Of a DNA stretch of 64,000 nt, positions 36,858-45,994 are shown piece by piece. Positions within the stretch are counted from its first letter, which is position 1; every line of letters begins with the position of its first letter. The position numbers were made by a program, and so were the translations under genes. Origin of the DNA: Haloimpatiens massiliensis (GTDB taxonomy: Bacteria; Bacillota; Clostridia; Clostridiales; Clostridiaceae); contig NZ_LT854639.1 of the NCBI RefSeq assembly GCF_900184255.1, positions 370,809-434,808 on the forward strand, in the 5' to 3' direction. Under the pieces are notes generated by a model that made no database searches, was not told the origin of the DNA, and was given only the letters and a program-made list of their open reading frames with translations.

Positions 36858-39446
36858 CTATTGTACTTTAACAGATTTTTTTCTATTATATACAAATAGA
36901 ATTACTCCTATTAATATGCAAACTGTTGCAATAATAGCTGGATAATTTCTTGAACCAGTTTTAGGCAAGGTATCATTATCCTCTTTATATTCACTGCTAT
37001 TTTGTTTATCAGACTTTAAGTTTTTATTATCACTATCTGCATTGTCTTTAATTGAATTTTTATCTGATGATTTTTCTTTCTCTTTACTAATTTTCTCTAC
37101 ATCTTTTGATATTTCAGGAATAATATTATAATTTTCAATATATTTTTTCTCTGATTCTGGTATAGATTTATAGTTAGTTTCTACTTCATCTATAATATTC
37201 TTTATCTCATCTACATTATTCTTATCTACAGTAATCTTTTTATCTCCATCCATAAGTTTTTCATTAATTAATGCATTTATAAAGTCAACCTTCGCTGGAA
37301 TAAAATACTGCTCATAACTAGTAATAGTAGCTAAATCTTCTTTAGTAAGTCCATTAATGGCTTTATCTACATTATCTATTAACGACTTACTATTAGTATT
37401 AATGGCTACACCAATTAATGTATTTTTAATAAGCTCGTCTACTTTTTTTATTTGATTTAATACTTTTTCTAATTTTTCTTCAGCTTTTTCTAATTTAGAA
37501 AGATTTGTAACTAATTTTTTACCGCCATCACTTAATTCATCATATCTTGCTCTTGTAGATACGATGGAAGCACTGTCTACAGAAGTAATTTTGTCCACTG
37601 GTTTTATATTACCTATTGCTTCCATAACACCTTTTGCTGAAACAGCATTCTGTAATTCTTCTACTTTTGCAACAGCCTTAAGTAATTTATTTGAATTTGT
37701 TATTTTAGCTTTTTCTTCATTTGATAACCTATCATAAGATGCTTTTAAAGCTAGAACTCTACCCTGGGCATCTAATGTTATATCTTTTAATTCTGGCAAT
37801 GAATCAATACCTTTTATTAAATACTCTATTGGATCAACATTTTCTAATATTTTTTGCAGCTTATCAAAATTAGTAACCTTAGCTTTCTCTTGATCTTTCA
37901 AAGCATCATAACGTTCAAATATACGTTTAATTTCAAAACTATTATAATATGGAGAACCAGCTGGGTCTGGTAGTCTTTCAATTTGATTTATGATATCAGC
38001 AACACCTATATTAGTATTATTTTTCTTTCCATAATTGTAAAGTATTCTAGCATCATTGTAGAAAACCATATCTCCATTAGGAGCAATTGCTACACTTTGT
38101 GAAGCGTATTGTTTTTCTCCTATATTAGTAACCTTTTCATATTTAGGTTTAGTTTGTCCTATACTATCTCTAACAATATACATTACTGAACTGTCACTTT
38201 CCTTATCTGGTGCATAAGGAATAATATATAAATAAACTTCTTGATTATTTTCTTTTGTGGCATAAGCTGTAGTTAATATAGGAGTACCTTTTGTAATAAT
38301 TTCATCTATCCTATAAATCTCTTCCATAGTGTTTGCATCTATTACGTGGAATGGTTCATTACTTCCCATAGTATGTCCACCACCACCAAGATATAATCTA
38401 TCATTATAAATTACTGGACTTGATTGAGTTCCACCACCATCAACATCAGAAATGTATGCCTTCATACTCTCTTTTTTAAAAGACCCATCACTATTTATCT
38501 CATATGAACGTACTACAGCTCCCAGACTTCCAGCACCGCTAGCAGATATATATATACGGTTATTCTTTGGATAATATACAATAGTGGATGAAACCACTTC
38601 TTTATTTGGTAAAACCATGGAATCAATTATTTTTCCTGTTTTTGCATCAACAGATCTTACTACACTACCCTCTCTTCTAATTTTACCTTGATCTGCAAAT
38701 ATAACTGCTCCATTTACAAATGCAGGACCCGCATTTGTTCCAAATCCTAACATTGTATTAGTTTCTACAGTCCATGCTGATTCTACCACTTCATCTGATT
38801 TTGAAGGATCTACATCTGTAGTTTTAAAAGCAGCATATTTTCCATTACGATCTCTTGGTCCTGTATATACATAACCATCATTGTAAAATACCTGTGCTTG
38901 AATTTGTGCACCCTCTGCTATTGAAGCAGTAACAAATAACTGTTCTAAAGTATTTGCATCATATGCGATTAAATATGTTTTCCCTGGCTGTCCGTTTTTT
39001 CTTGTAACATGTCTTGGAACAAAAATCTTACCATCACCATAAGCCAAATTTATAAAAAATGCGGCATCTCCTGGAGCTGGTGCAGTTTTTATTACTTTTC
39101 CAGTACTAGTTTCAAATTTAATAAGTTTTTCATATATATAACAATAAGTATAGTTCCCTACTATAATAGGAGTGCCTGGAGTAGTAACCCAATCCGAATC
39201 GCTTTTAGATTCAGTATATTTCCACTTTAATTCCATTTCTTCACCATTTCTTGGGGTTTTGGCATCAGATACTCCTTGAAGCTTTAAATTTCCCATAAAT
39301 TGTGGCCAGTTTAAAGTAGTACCAGCTTCTACTAACTTATCTGTTTTTTTCGTTTCAGCAAATACACTGGTAAAATTCGTTAATACCATAGCCATAATAA
39401 TTACCATGGCCAAAAAATGTTTAAATATATTTAACTTTTTTTTCAT
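36858..39446 (-). CDS. Wall-anchored PQQ-type beta-propeller protein
   Basis: An 862-residue surface protein heading B12 cassette 2. Signal peptide (1-31, ending SVFAE). Residues about 48-475 are a beta-propeller of the PQQ/quinoprotein-like kind, seen in repeated blades such as WPQFMGN, GDGKIFVPRH, AYDANTLEQLF, FYNDGYVYTGPRD, AKTGKIIDSMVLP, VIYNDRLYLGGGGH and VIDANTMEEIYRI. Helical spacer repeats follow (IDSLPELKDITLDAQGRVLA ... YDRLSNEEKAKITN), then an acidic stretch, the sorting signal LPKTG, a TM helix and a basic tail. A propeller under B12 control recalls BtuG of Bacteroidetes, the high-affinity surface cobalamin binder; that parallel is inference and not shown homology. Start follows AAAGGTG. 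Confidence 0.83.
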   Translation of the reverse strand: MKKKLNIFKHFLAMVIIMAMVLTNFTSVFAETKKTDKLVEAGTTLNWPQFMGNLKLQGVSDAKTPRNGEEMELKWKYTESKSDSDWVTTPGTPIIVGNYTYCYIYEKLIKFETSTGKVIKTAPAPGDAAFFINLAYGDGKIFVPRHVTRKNGQPGKTYLIAYDANTLEQLFVTASIAEGAQIQAQVFYNDGYVYTGPRDRNGKYAAFKTTDVDPSKSDEVVESAWTVETNTMLGFGTNAGPAFVNGAVIFADQGKIRREGSVVRSVDAKTGKIIDSMVLPNKEVVSSTIVYYPKNNRIYISASGAGSLGAVVRSYEINSDGSFKKESMKAYISDVDGGGTQSSPVIYNDRLYLGGGGHTMGSNEPFHVIDANTMEEIYRIDEIITKGTPILTTAYATKENNQEVYLYIIPYAPDKESDSSVMYIVRDSIGQTKPKYEKVTNIGEKQYASQSVAIAPNGDMVFYNDARILYNYGKKNNTNIGVADIINQIERLPDPAGSPYYNSFEIKRIFERYDALKDQEKAKVTNFDKLQKILENVDPIEYLIKGIDSLPELKDITLDAQGRVLALKASYDRLSNEEKAKITNSNKLLKAVAKVEELQNAVSAKGVMEAIGNIKPVDKITSVDSASIVSTRARYDELSDGGKKLVTNLSKLEKAEEKLEKVLNQIKKVDELIKNTLIGVAINTNSKSLIDNVDKAINGLTKEDLATITSYEQYFIPAKVDFINALINEKLMDGDKKITVDKNNVDEIKNIIDEVETNYKSIPESEKKYIENYNIIPEISKDVEKISKEKEKSSDKNSIKDNADSDNKNLKSDKQNSSEYKEDNDTLPKTGSRNYPAIIATVCILIGVILFVYNRKKSVKVQ

Positions 39447-39683
39447 TTTTCACACACCTTTTAATTTATTGATTTAAGATATAGTACATATTATTTTAAA
39501 ATGCTGTAAATTTCCATTTTAAACTTAGTAATTCTATTAATATAGTTAAATTTAAATACATCAGTTTGAATTTAAAAATAATAAGTCAGTATGCTAGTAT
39601 ATTTAACTTGTTATTTCTTTTCATGTACCTTATGTAACTTTAAAACTAGTAAGTATACAACATAAACTTTTAAAAAATCACAT

Positions 39684-39714
39684 AAAAAAATCTTCTAACA
39701 CGAGGTTAAAAGAC
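39684..39714 (-). terminator. Cobalamin-riboswitch terminator, cassette 2
   Basis: Minus strand TCTTTTAACCTCGTGTTAGAAGA followed by TTTTTTT, between the second aptamer and the propeller gene. Confidence 0.65.
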
Positions 39715-39788
39715 AGCGAATAAATAATATGAAAACATTTCCACATTTAACACCCCCCTATTAATCGTAGAGACTTTGGTGAAAAATA

Positions 39789-39960
39789 TAGGCAGATATC
39801 CTGACTTAAGTATCATCATTTAAAAATGTCTTCCCAGTTACCCAGTGACATAATATTCTTAAACTCCTCTATTACAGTGGCGGAACCGTTCAGGATTTTA
39901 ACCTGATTCCCTTTTAATCCATTGCTAAATCTTAATAAATAACTCTTCAGCAACGAAACC
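39789..39960 (-). ncRNA. Cobalamin riboswitch 2
   Basis: The minus strand contains AAGGGAATCAGGTTAAAATC, the core GAACGGTTCCGCCACTGTAA, CACTGGGTAACTGGGAAGAC, and the B12 box AAGTCAGGATATCTGCCT at 39790-39807. It controls cassette 2. It is a classical aptamer distinct in sequence from riboswitch 1, so the two operons may respond over different B12 ranges. Confidence 0.95.
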
Positions 39961-39997
39961 CATATTTTATTATTAAATTATTAACATGTTCAAGATA

Positions 39998-40026
39998 ATA
40001 TTAACTATACGGTATAATATTGTCAA
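39998..40026 (-). promoter_or_regulatory. Sigma-A promoter of B12 cassette 2
   Basis: Minus strand TTGACA-N17-TAATAT, about 35-40 bp before the aptamer. Perfect -35 hexamer and optimal spacing predict a strong promoter limited by the riboswitch. Confidence 0.8.
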
Positions 40027-40109
40027 TAGTAGAAATCAGTAGAAATACGAAATAAAGAAGAAATTTAGAAATAATTTATTTATTTTAAGAAAAATAAGAT
40101 AAAAATAGA

Positions 40110-40147
40110 GACGGTTAAGAACTTTTATCTAAAAATTCTTAACCGTC
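40110..40147 (-). terminator. Terminator of HD-domain gene
   Basis: GACGGTTAAGAA pairs with TTCTTAACCGTC, and the minus strand continues into a T-rich run (TCTCTATTTTTATC). Confidence 0.8.
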
Positions 40148-40158
40148 CCCCTACTTCT

Positions 40159-41700
40159 TTACTTTCCTCTGCTTAAAGCATAAGCTTCTCTTGTTAAAAA
40201 CTGCTTTGTCTTAAGATATTCAGGTATGTTCTTTTCCTCATTATTTATAGTTATATTAGCAAATTTCCTTCTTAATTCTAGCATGTACACATTATTGTCA
40301 TAAGGTAGCTTTCCAATACATCTCAGTCTAAGTTTAAAATTATCATCCAGTTCACTTATATTAAATAGAGTGAGAAATCTTTTACATCTTCCTTTGAAAG
40401 CTTCTTCAGGATCAAGATTATCTATTTCAGTGTTATCAAAGATAAAATCAATATTTAGATATCCATCCTCAGCATATATGTTTGATTTGCAGAACTCATT
40501 TATATATTGTCTATTTTGATTAGCTCTAGAAATTCTCGAAAATTCCTCAAGCTCATCTATAAAGGTCAAAAAGGACGAATCATCAATAATTCCTTTCATT
40601 TGAAAACCTTCACTAGTATGATCAGATATAGCCATAAGTATTGATACAAGTACCATTGTCTTAACATAATCATATTTATTTACATTTAATGTTTTGTAAT
40701 CTGAATAGTTAAAAGGTCTATTACTAAATACGGACAATTTTCTAAACAAAAGAAAAGCACTCATTATTCCATGTTGGTAGTTTTCAAAATCCTTTGAATA
40801 TCTAATGTGCCTAGAATAACTAAAGTACAACTGCATTTTAAGTTTATTATTTTTTAAAATTTTACTCTCCTCTTCTGTTAAATTTAAAATTGCTTCTTCA
40901 TTTACTCCCTTTATCTCCCCACTATATCCATTAAATTTAAATATCTTTTTAATAATTTGCTCTGACTCTTCACCTGATTTTCGTAAAAAACTAAAATTAT
41001 AACTTATAAGATTTATGAAATCTTTTATTAAATTATCGTGTATATCTGAATAACTAAAATCAAATTCACTAAAGTCTTTTATTCCAAAATGAGGCAGTAT
41101 ACTTTTTATATTTTTATTTATAGAATTTATTTTCTTTATAGGATAGCCAAGATCATGAGTTAAAGCTCCTAAACATCTTACGGAATCATTATAATCTTCA
41201 AATTCTTTAATAAGATCATCTAACTCAATTACATCCTGAAATACTTCTGAATATTTACTTTTTCTAAACACATCGGATATTTGCCTTAATTGTTCATCTT
41301 CCTTACCGTATTTGTTAAAAAAAATCTTAAATTCATGATTTTTTATAATATATTCACCTAAAAAATATACCCATAGACAGTGCATAGTATGATCTCTATA
41401 AAAAGAATCCGATGCAAATATAAGCTCTTCAAAATTTACATATTCATCAAAATATGCAAATAAATCATCATAACCTCTTCTATCAGAATCTATAAAGCTC
41501 ATGGATGCCTCAAATAGAAGTTTCCAAAGTTTCTTGCAAATTTTAATTTTATTATGCATTTCATCAGCTTCTCTTAAGTTTGATATTTCCCTTAATATAT
41601 CTTTCTTGTACCATGGTTTATTCTTCAAAAACGCTATTGAATCCTTACCAATCTCATTAATATAAAAATCAAGTACCTTCTTTTCGTTAATTATCCCCAA
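40159..41700 (-). CDS. HD-domain protein of unknown function
   Basis: A 513-residue soluble protein. It shows the metal-binding pattern of the HD phosphohydrolase superfamily: a His in YRDHTMHCLWVY (about 105), the His-Asp doublet in ALTHDLGYPIKK (about 181-182) and a distal Asp/His in AISDHTSEG (about 355). The spread is compatible with a helical HD fold. Members hydrolyse phosphate esters of nucleotides or signalling molecules, but no subfamily is recognised, and no GGDEF, EAL or nuclease domain is fused. It stands alone between the B12 region and the sigY operon; start after GGGGTGAATTAATTG-like sequence. Function unknown. Confidence 0.7.
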   Translation of the reverse strand: MGIINEKKVLDFYINEIGKDSIAFLKNKPWYKKDILREISNLREADEMHNKIKICKKLWKLLFEASMSFIDSDRRGYDDLFAYFDEYVNFEELIFASDSFYRDHTMHCLWVYFLGEYIIKNHEFKIFFNKYGKEDEQLRQISDVFRKSKYSEVFQDVIELDDLIKEFEDYNDSVRCLGALTHDLGYPIKKINSINKNIKSILPHFGIKDFSEFDFSYSDIHDNLIKDFINLISYNFSFLRKSGEESEQIIKKIFKFNGYSGEIKGVNEEAILNLTEEESKILKNNKLKMQLYFSYSRHIRYSKDFENYQHGIMSAFLLFRKLSVFSNRPFNYSDYKTLNVNKYDYVKTMVLVSILMAISDHTSEGFQMKGIIDDSSFLTFIDELEEFSRISRANQNRQYINEFCKSNIYAEDGYLNIDFIFDNTEIDNLDPEEAFKGRCKRFLTLFNISELDDNFKLRLRCIGKLPYDNNVYMLELRRKFANITINNEEKNIPEYLKTKQFLTREAYALSRGK

Positions 41701-41851
41701 TTAATTCACCCCATTTAAAACTATTATTTTTAACCATTATTTACTATTATATCATTGATATCAAATTAATTACAGAGTGTGAAAAACAGTACAACTAGGC
41801 CCATTTAAGATACTTTCTGCATGCTTCAGATAGCTACACTGTCCTCTTACT

Positions 41852-42619
41852 TTAAATTTCTCTTTTTGTAAATAATAATATAGAAGAAATTATTGATAAG
41901 ACTGTTATTATAACTGTTATTATTAGAGGTTTACTGGAGAACTCACTTGAAAGCTTCGAGCTTTCTGCTATAAGAGTAAAAGGATTAAAAGAATATTTAA
42001 ATGTATTTAAAAGAGTTAACAAGATATTTATTCCCATAGATAACAGTGCAACCGCCATAGATTTTTTAAACAAGCTGCTAAACAAAAATATCAATGAAAG
42101 AATAAACAATAGATAAATATATACACTAGAAGAACATATAAACACAGTTTTTATATTAGGAAAATCCTGCTTAAATACAATAAAAGAATAATATATGTTT
42201 GTGATTACAGAAAGCGTACTTATTATAAATACTACAACCCCATAAAAACAAAATTTTGATATTACAATTGATGCCTTATTTGCTGCTTTTGTTATAGGAA
42301 ATATTATGTTTCCCTTAGAAATTTCATTGCATAAAACTCCACTAAGTGTAAGACATAAAATCAATACACAAATTTGAGGTAAGGTACTACTTAAATAGTT
42401 TGCCACAGAATCCATTGCTGATGTTTTAAAAAGACTTGACATATCAGTTCCATATTGTTTTTCTAAAAGCTTTGGTGTGACTTTTAGCATAGGAGGAGTT
42501 AATAGCGCGAAGAAAAAGAATCCCATAAATAATATTATTAGTTTATGTTCTCTTTTAGCCTCTATAAATTCCTTATTTATATATGCCTTAAATGTCATTG
42601 CAAACACCTGCCTTAACAA
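41852..42619 (-). CDS. yxlG: ABC-2 type permease (YxlG-like)
   Basis: A 255-residue membrane protein with about six helices and the GVLCNEISKGNIIFPITKA segment typical of ABC-2 permeases. It overlaps the ATPase gene by 32 bp. Order and sizes of the whole block match the Bacillus subtilis sigY-yxlCDEFG operon, in which YxlFG form an ABC transporter of unknown substrate. Last gene of the operon. Confidence 0.82.
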   Translation of the reverse strand: MLRQVFAMTFKAYINKEFIEAKREHKLIILFMGFFFFALLTPPMLKVTPKLLEKQYGTDMSSLFKTSAMDSVANYLSSTLPQICVLILCLTLSGVLCNEISKGNIIFPITKAANKASIVISKFCFYGVVVFIISTLSVITNIYYSFIVFKQDFPNIKTVFICSSSVYIYLLFILSLIFLFSSLFKKSMAVALLSMGINILLTLLNTFKYSFNPFTLIAESSKLSSEFSSKPLIITVIITVLSIISSILLFTKREI

Positions 42620-43526
42620 GATTAAAGAATATATCCTCTAATGATACTTCTTTTTTAGTAAAGGATTTTATAGGAGTATTTAAAGATACTAAATATCTAA
42701 ATAAATCACATTCATCTTTTAAAGTATTATCCACATAAATTAACATTATTTCTTCATTTTGTTTTATATTTTTTATAAATTGTGGATAATTTTGTTTTTG
42801 TACACAGCCATCAAAAATCACTTCATAATAAAAGGATGAATACTGCTTTTTAAGTGAGTCAAGAGTAGTTGAAGTAACAATTTCACCTTTATGAATTATA
42901 GTTATATAATCACATATATCTTCTGCATCACTTAAAAGATGAGTTGAAAAAAATACTGTCATACCTCTTTTCTTGAGACTTCTAATTATATTCATAACTT
43001 CTCTTCTACCTTCCGGATCCAATGCTGAGGTAGGTTCATCCAGTATAACTATCTTAGGATTATTACATATAGCAGTAGCTATCCCCAATCTCTGAAGCAT
43101 GCCTCCTGAAAGAGTTTTTATGGTTTTATTTGATGCTTCTTTTAGACCAACTACTGAAAGTAATTCATCTCTAGAAAAACTAGAATCTTTAGAAGGAGAA
43201 AGGCTTAGTATAAAATCTAAATATTCCTTAACTCTCATATAGTTATAAAATTTAGGTTGCTGAGGAAGATACCCTATAGATTTTCTCTCATCATCATAAT
43301 TAAGCTCTTTTTCACAAAAGATTACCTGTCCTGATGAAGCTTTTTTCAAACCACATATTATATTCATAGTAGTAGTTTTACCTGCTCCATTTTCACCAAT
43401 AAATCCGTAAATAACCCCCTGTGGAATCTTTAAGTTTATATTTTTAAGTACCTTAAAATTGCCATAATTTTTATTTAAGTTTATAAGTTCTAAAGTAAAA
43501 TCATTGTCCCCCTCACATATATTCAT
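42588..43526 (-). CDS. yxlF: ABC transporter ATPase (YxlF-like)
   Basis: A 312-residue single ABC domain: Walker A GENGAGKTTTMNIICG, Q-loop YLPQQPKFYNYM, signature TLSGGMLQRLG, Walker B IVILDEPTSALDPEGR, switch His in STHLLSDAEDICD, and a C-terminal regulatory tail (about 215-312). Partner of the overlapping permease. Confidence 0.9.
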   Translation of the reverse strand: MNICEGDNDFTLELINLNKNYGNFKVLKNINLKIPQGVIYGFIGENGAGKTTTMNIICGLKKASSGQVIFCEKELNYDDERKSIGYLPQQPKFYNYMRVKEYLDFILSLSPSKDSSFSRDELLSVVGLKEASNKTIKTLSGGMLQRLGIATAICNNPKIVILDEPTSALDPEGRREVMNIIRSLKKRGMTVFFSTHLLSDAEDICDYITIIHKGEIVTSTTLDSLKKQYSSFYYEVIFDGCVQKQNYPQFIKNIKQNEEIMLIYVDNTLKDECDLFRYLVSLNTPIKSFTKKEVSLEDIFFNLVKAGVCNDI

Positions 43527-43681
43527 TGGCCTTCATCCTTTCCTAATATTATTTAATTCCCTTATAAAATTACTAATTTCATTTTCCCATAATTATTAAT
43601 TTCATTTTTCTAAAATTACTGCTTTCGTTACTTCTTAATATCATTATTTTCATCACTTCCCTTACATTTGTTTCATATTTT

Positions 43682-43894
43682 CTAATCCTCATTTCTGCCT
43701 ATTATTAAAAATGCAATACATCCTATAGAATTAAAACATAGTATTGTCCACGCCCATTTTGGGATAAATTTCACTGGACTTTTTGCTATTATTATAAAAC
43801 AGTAAATTGAAAAAATAGCTTGAAGTATTAATATTGGTATTAATAATGTAAAATCTATAGTCACAATATCCACTCCTTTACTTCCTATTTGCAT
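43682..43894 (-). CDS. yxlE: Small PLDc_N-type membrane protein (YxlE-like)
   Basis: A 70-residue protein with two membrane helices flanking KSPVKFIPKWAWTILC and ending in GCIAFLIIGRNED, which is the phospholipase-D-nuclease N-terminal (PLDc_N) signature. In B. subtilis YxlE takes part in negative control of SigY. Same position and size here. Confidence 0.82.
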   Translation of the reverse strand: MQIGSKGVDIVTIDFTLLIPILILQAIFSIYCFIIIAKSPVKFIPKWAWTILCFNSIGCIAFLIIGRNED

Positions 43895-43912
43895 TTATTT
43901 ATAAGCTACAAA

Positions 43913-44110
43913 TTACTTATTTTTCTTCTTAAAATATATTTTTTTATATATTAAATAAATTAAGGCTGAACTAGGCACATTCATTAACCCAATTATTCCC
44001 CAAAGCCAAGGATTTGGAATATTATTTTTCATCGCATCTCTGAAAATAATAGTTCCTTGAATAGTCACAAGTATAAGCAGCAATATAATAAGTACTGTAT
44101 TTCCTGTCAC
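43913..44110 (-). CDS. yxlD: Small membrane protein (YxlD-like)
   Basis: A 65-residue, two-helix membrane protein (VLIILLLILVTIQGTIIF and WLWGIIGLMNVPSSALIYLI) with a basic tail. It overlaps yxlC by one base. By position it matches YxlD, which with YxlC is needed for restraint of SigY in B. subtilis. Confidence 0.75.
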   Translation of the reverse strand: MTGNTVLIILLLILVTIQGTIIFRDAMKNNIPNPWLWGIIGLMNVPSSALIYLIYKKIYFKKKNK

Positions 44111-44487
44111 TAGCCTTCCCTCCTTGCTTTTCTTCTAATAATAAATGAATTTATTATTAGTAATAGTATAAGTAATACAAATTGGACTTCCACTATCGCT
44201 ACTATTGAAACCTTTGTACACATAAATCCAATGAAAATAGACATTAAAGTAGCTACCAATAAGAATTTAATTGTAGCCTTTCGAAGCTTAATATTAAAAC
44301 CTATTTCCTGTCCCTTTTCTACTATAGAACTTATATCAATAGAAACAGGTATATTATTTTCCATATCATTTGTAATGGACATCTTATCTAAAATAGATTT
44401 TAGTTCAAATTCATCAGAGGTAGCACCATCTAGTGACCCCTCATAGTACTTATCAATGTTTTTATTTAAATCATCAAAGGATTTCAT
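44110..44487 (-). CDS. yxlC: Anti-sigma-Y factor (YxlC-like)
   Basis: A 125-residue protein with a soluble N-terminal half (MKSFDDLNKNIDKYYEG) and two C-terminal membrane helices (about 73-90 and 95-117). It lies directly after sigY with 1 bp between. That matches YxlC, the membrane anti-sigma factor for SigY. Confidence 0.78.
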   Translation of the reverse strand: MKSFDDLNKNIDKYYEGSLDGATSDEFELKSILDKMSITNDMENNIPVSIDISSIVEKGQEIGFNIKLRKATIKFLLVATLMSIFIGFMCTKVSIVAIVEVQFVLLILLLIINSFIIRRKARREG

Positions 44488-44488
44488 A

Positions 44489-45025
44489 TTAGCTACCTCC
44501 CTTAAATTTCGAAATAATTTCTTTTATTCCATAATGTAATCTAGAACGTACTGTACCAATTGGACAGTTTAATATATCACTTATTTCTTCATAACTATAT
44601 CCATAATAGTGCTTTAGTATAAAAACGCTTCTTTTATCATTAGACATGGCTTTTAATATTTTCAAAACCTCCTCTAAATCTTCCTTTATAATTATATCTT
44701 CCTCCAAATTATAAGAGGATGGCAAAACATCTAATAGTATATCTGTTTCATTAACCTTTCTTAAGCAATCCTTATATTTATTAGTTGCAATCTTTATTAA
44801 CCATGTAGAAAACTTTGCCTTTGGAGTAAAGGACTCTATATGAATAACAGCTGATAAAAGGGTGTCTTGAACAATATCCTCAGTTAAATCTTTATTACAA
44901 GTGAGTTTTAATACATATCCCTTTAAAATTGAAAAATTATTACTAATCAATATTTCCAAGGCATATTTATCCCCCTTCTTAGCTCTTGTGATTAAATTTT
45001 CTTCATTTTGATTTTGAAGATTCAT
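44489..45025 (-). CDS. sigY: ECF sigma factor (SigY-like)
   Basis: A 178-residue extracytoplasmic-function sigma factor. Region 2 has LTEDIVQDTLLSAVIHI and FSTWLIKIATNKYKDCLRK; region 4 has VFILKHYYGYSYEEISDIL and IGTVRSRLHYGIKEII. Regions 1.1 and 3 are absent, as expected. First gene of a six-gene operon whose order sigma, anti-sigma, two small membrane proteins, ATPase, permease copies sigY-yxlCDEFG. A promoter of the SigY type lies about 60 bp upstream, pointing to autoregulation. Confidence 0.9.
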   Translation of the reverse strand: MNLQNQNEENLITRAKKGDKYALEILISNNFSILKGYVLKLTCNKDLTEDIVQDTLLSAVIHIESFTPKAKFSTWLIKIATNKYKDCLRKVNETDILLDVLPSSYNLEEDIIIKEDLEEVLKILKAMSNDKRSVFILKHYYGYSYEEISDILNCPIGTVRSRLHYGIKEIISKFKGGS

Positions 45026-45083
45026 ATGTTTTACTCCTTTTGCTATTACACTTATTTCATTTATTTATTCATTTCATTTATTA

Positions 45084-45108
45084 AACGTATTAATTTCAAA
45101 AAAGTTCA
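45084..45108 (-). promoter_or_regulatory. SigY-type autoregulatory promoter
   Basis: Minus strand TGAAC-N16-CGTT, against the published B. subtilis SigY pattern TGAAC-N16-CGTC. It ends about 58 bp before the sigY start codon, a normal distance. Confidence 0.65.
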
Positions 45109-45355
45109 ATGAAAAATTAAAATTTTTACCTAATTATAAACTTTGCTAAAAAATAAATCTATGTTAAAAATAGCTCAATTATCCCTTATATCCCTCTTAA
45201 AAATTACTATTATTGAGATATTCAAAGCTTTCTGCTTGTACTATTGATTAAAACATGTTTATTTATTCTTTATTATTTTTACATTTTTATACTTTATTTT
45301 AAAATAGTGGTATAATGTTTTTATCGTTATAAAATATTAATGGAGGTGTTCTATT

Positions 45356-45994
45356 ATGAAAAAAACTTTTAATAAAGTTTTTAAAAAAGTTTTTTTATTA
45401 GTTCTATCCTTTATGTTATTAACATTAAACTTTACTCCTAACGTCTTAGCTTCATCTGCTTCCTGTGGAAATTCTAATACAAATTCATCATTACCTAAAT
45501 TAAATAACAATTATCCTATTGTAATGGTTCATGGATTATTTGGTTGGGGAAATGACGAACTCTATGGCATTAACTATTGGGGTGGAAAAAATAGTCTAAA
45601 AGATATGCTAAATAAAAAAGGCTATACAGTTTTCACTCCTACTATAGGTCCTATATCTAGTAATTGGGATAGAGCCTGTGAATTATATGCTTACTTAAAA
45701 GGTGGTACAGTGGATTACGGAGAATTCCACTCAAAAAAAGCTGGACATGCACGTTATGGAAGAACTTATCCTGGAGTTTATCCACAACTGGGAACTTCAG
45801 ATGCTAATGGATTAAAAAAGATCCACTTAATTGGTCACAGTATGGGTGGACAAACCATTAGAGTATTAGCTCAATTATTAGAAAATGGGGCTGTGGCATT
45901 AAAAAATTTACATACAATATACTGTTTTGCAAGTTTAAACTTAACACAATATATTGTAGTATTTATTTTTAGTGCGACAGCCCCGTTGATGTAA
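45356..45994 (+). pseudogene. Secreted lipase, truncated by a palindromic element
   Basis: Signal peptide (1-32), then a family I.5-like lipase start with PIVMVHGLFGWGNDELYGI (oxyanion loop), HYxP-like substrate region, and the lipase box IGHSMGGQT near residue 160. The homologous reading ends at LLENG (45886). From 45887 the frame reads through a 98-bp inverted-repeat element and stops at 45994, giving 212 residues instead of the roughly 400-480 usual for clostridial secreted lipases. No downstream lipase sequence was found, so the insertion was accompanied by deletion. The Asp and His of the catalytic triad are missing; the product should be inactive. RBS GGAGGTG is intact. Confidence 0.85.
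45887..45984. repeat. 98-bp palindromic TIR element, copy 2
   Basis: Runs from GGGGCTGTGGCATTAA to a complementary TTTTTAGTGCGACAGCCCC, with inner ACAATATACTG / ACAATATATTG around AAGTTTAAAC. Length equals that of 3658-3755 exactly and termini agree. It provides the false C-terminus of the lipase. No clear target duplication is visible at the edges. Confidence 0.8.
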
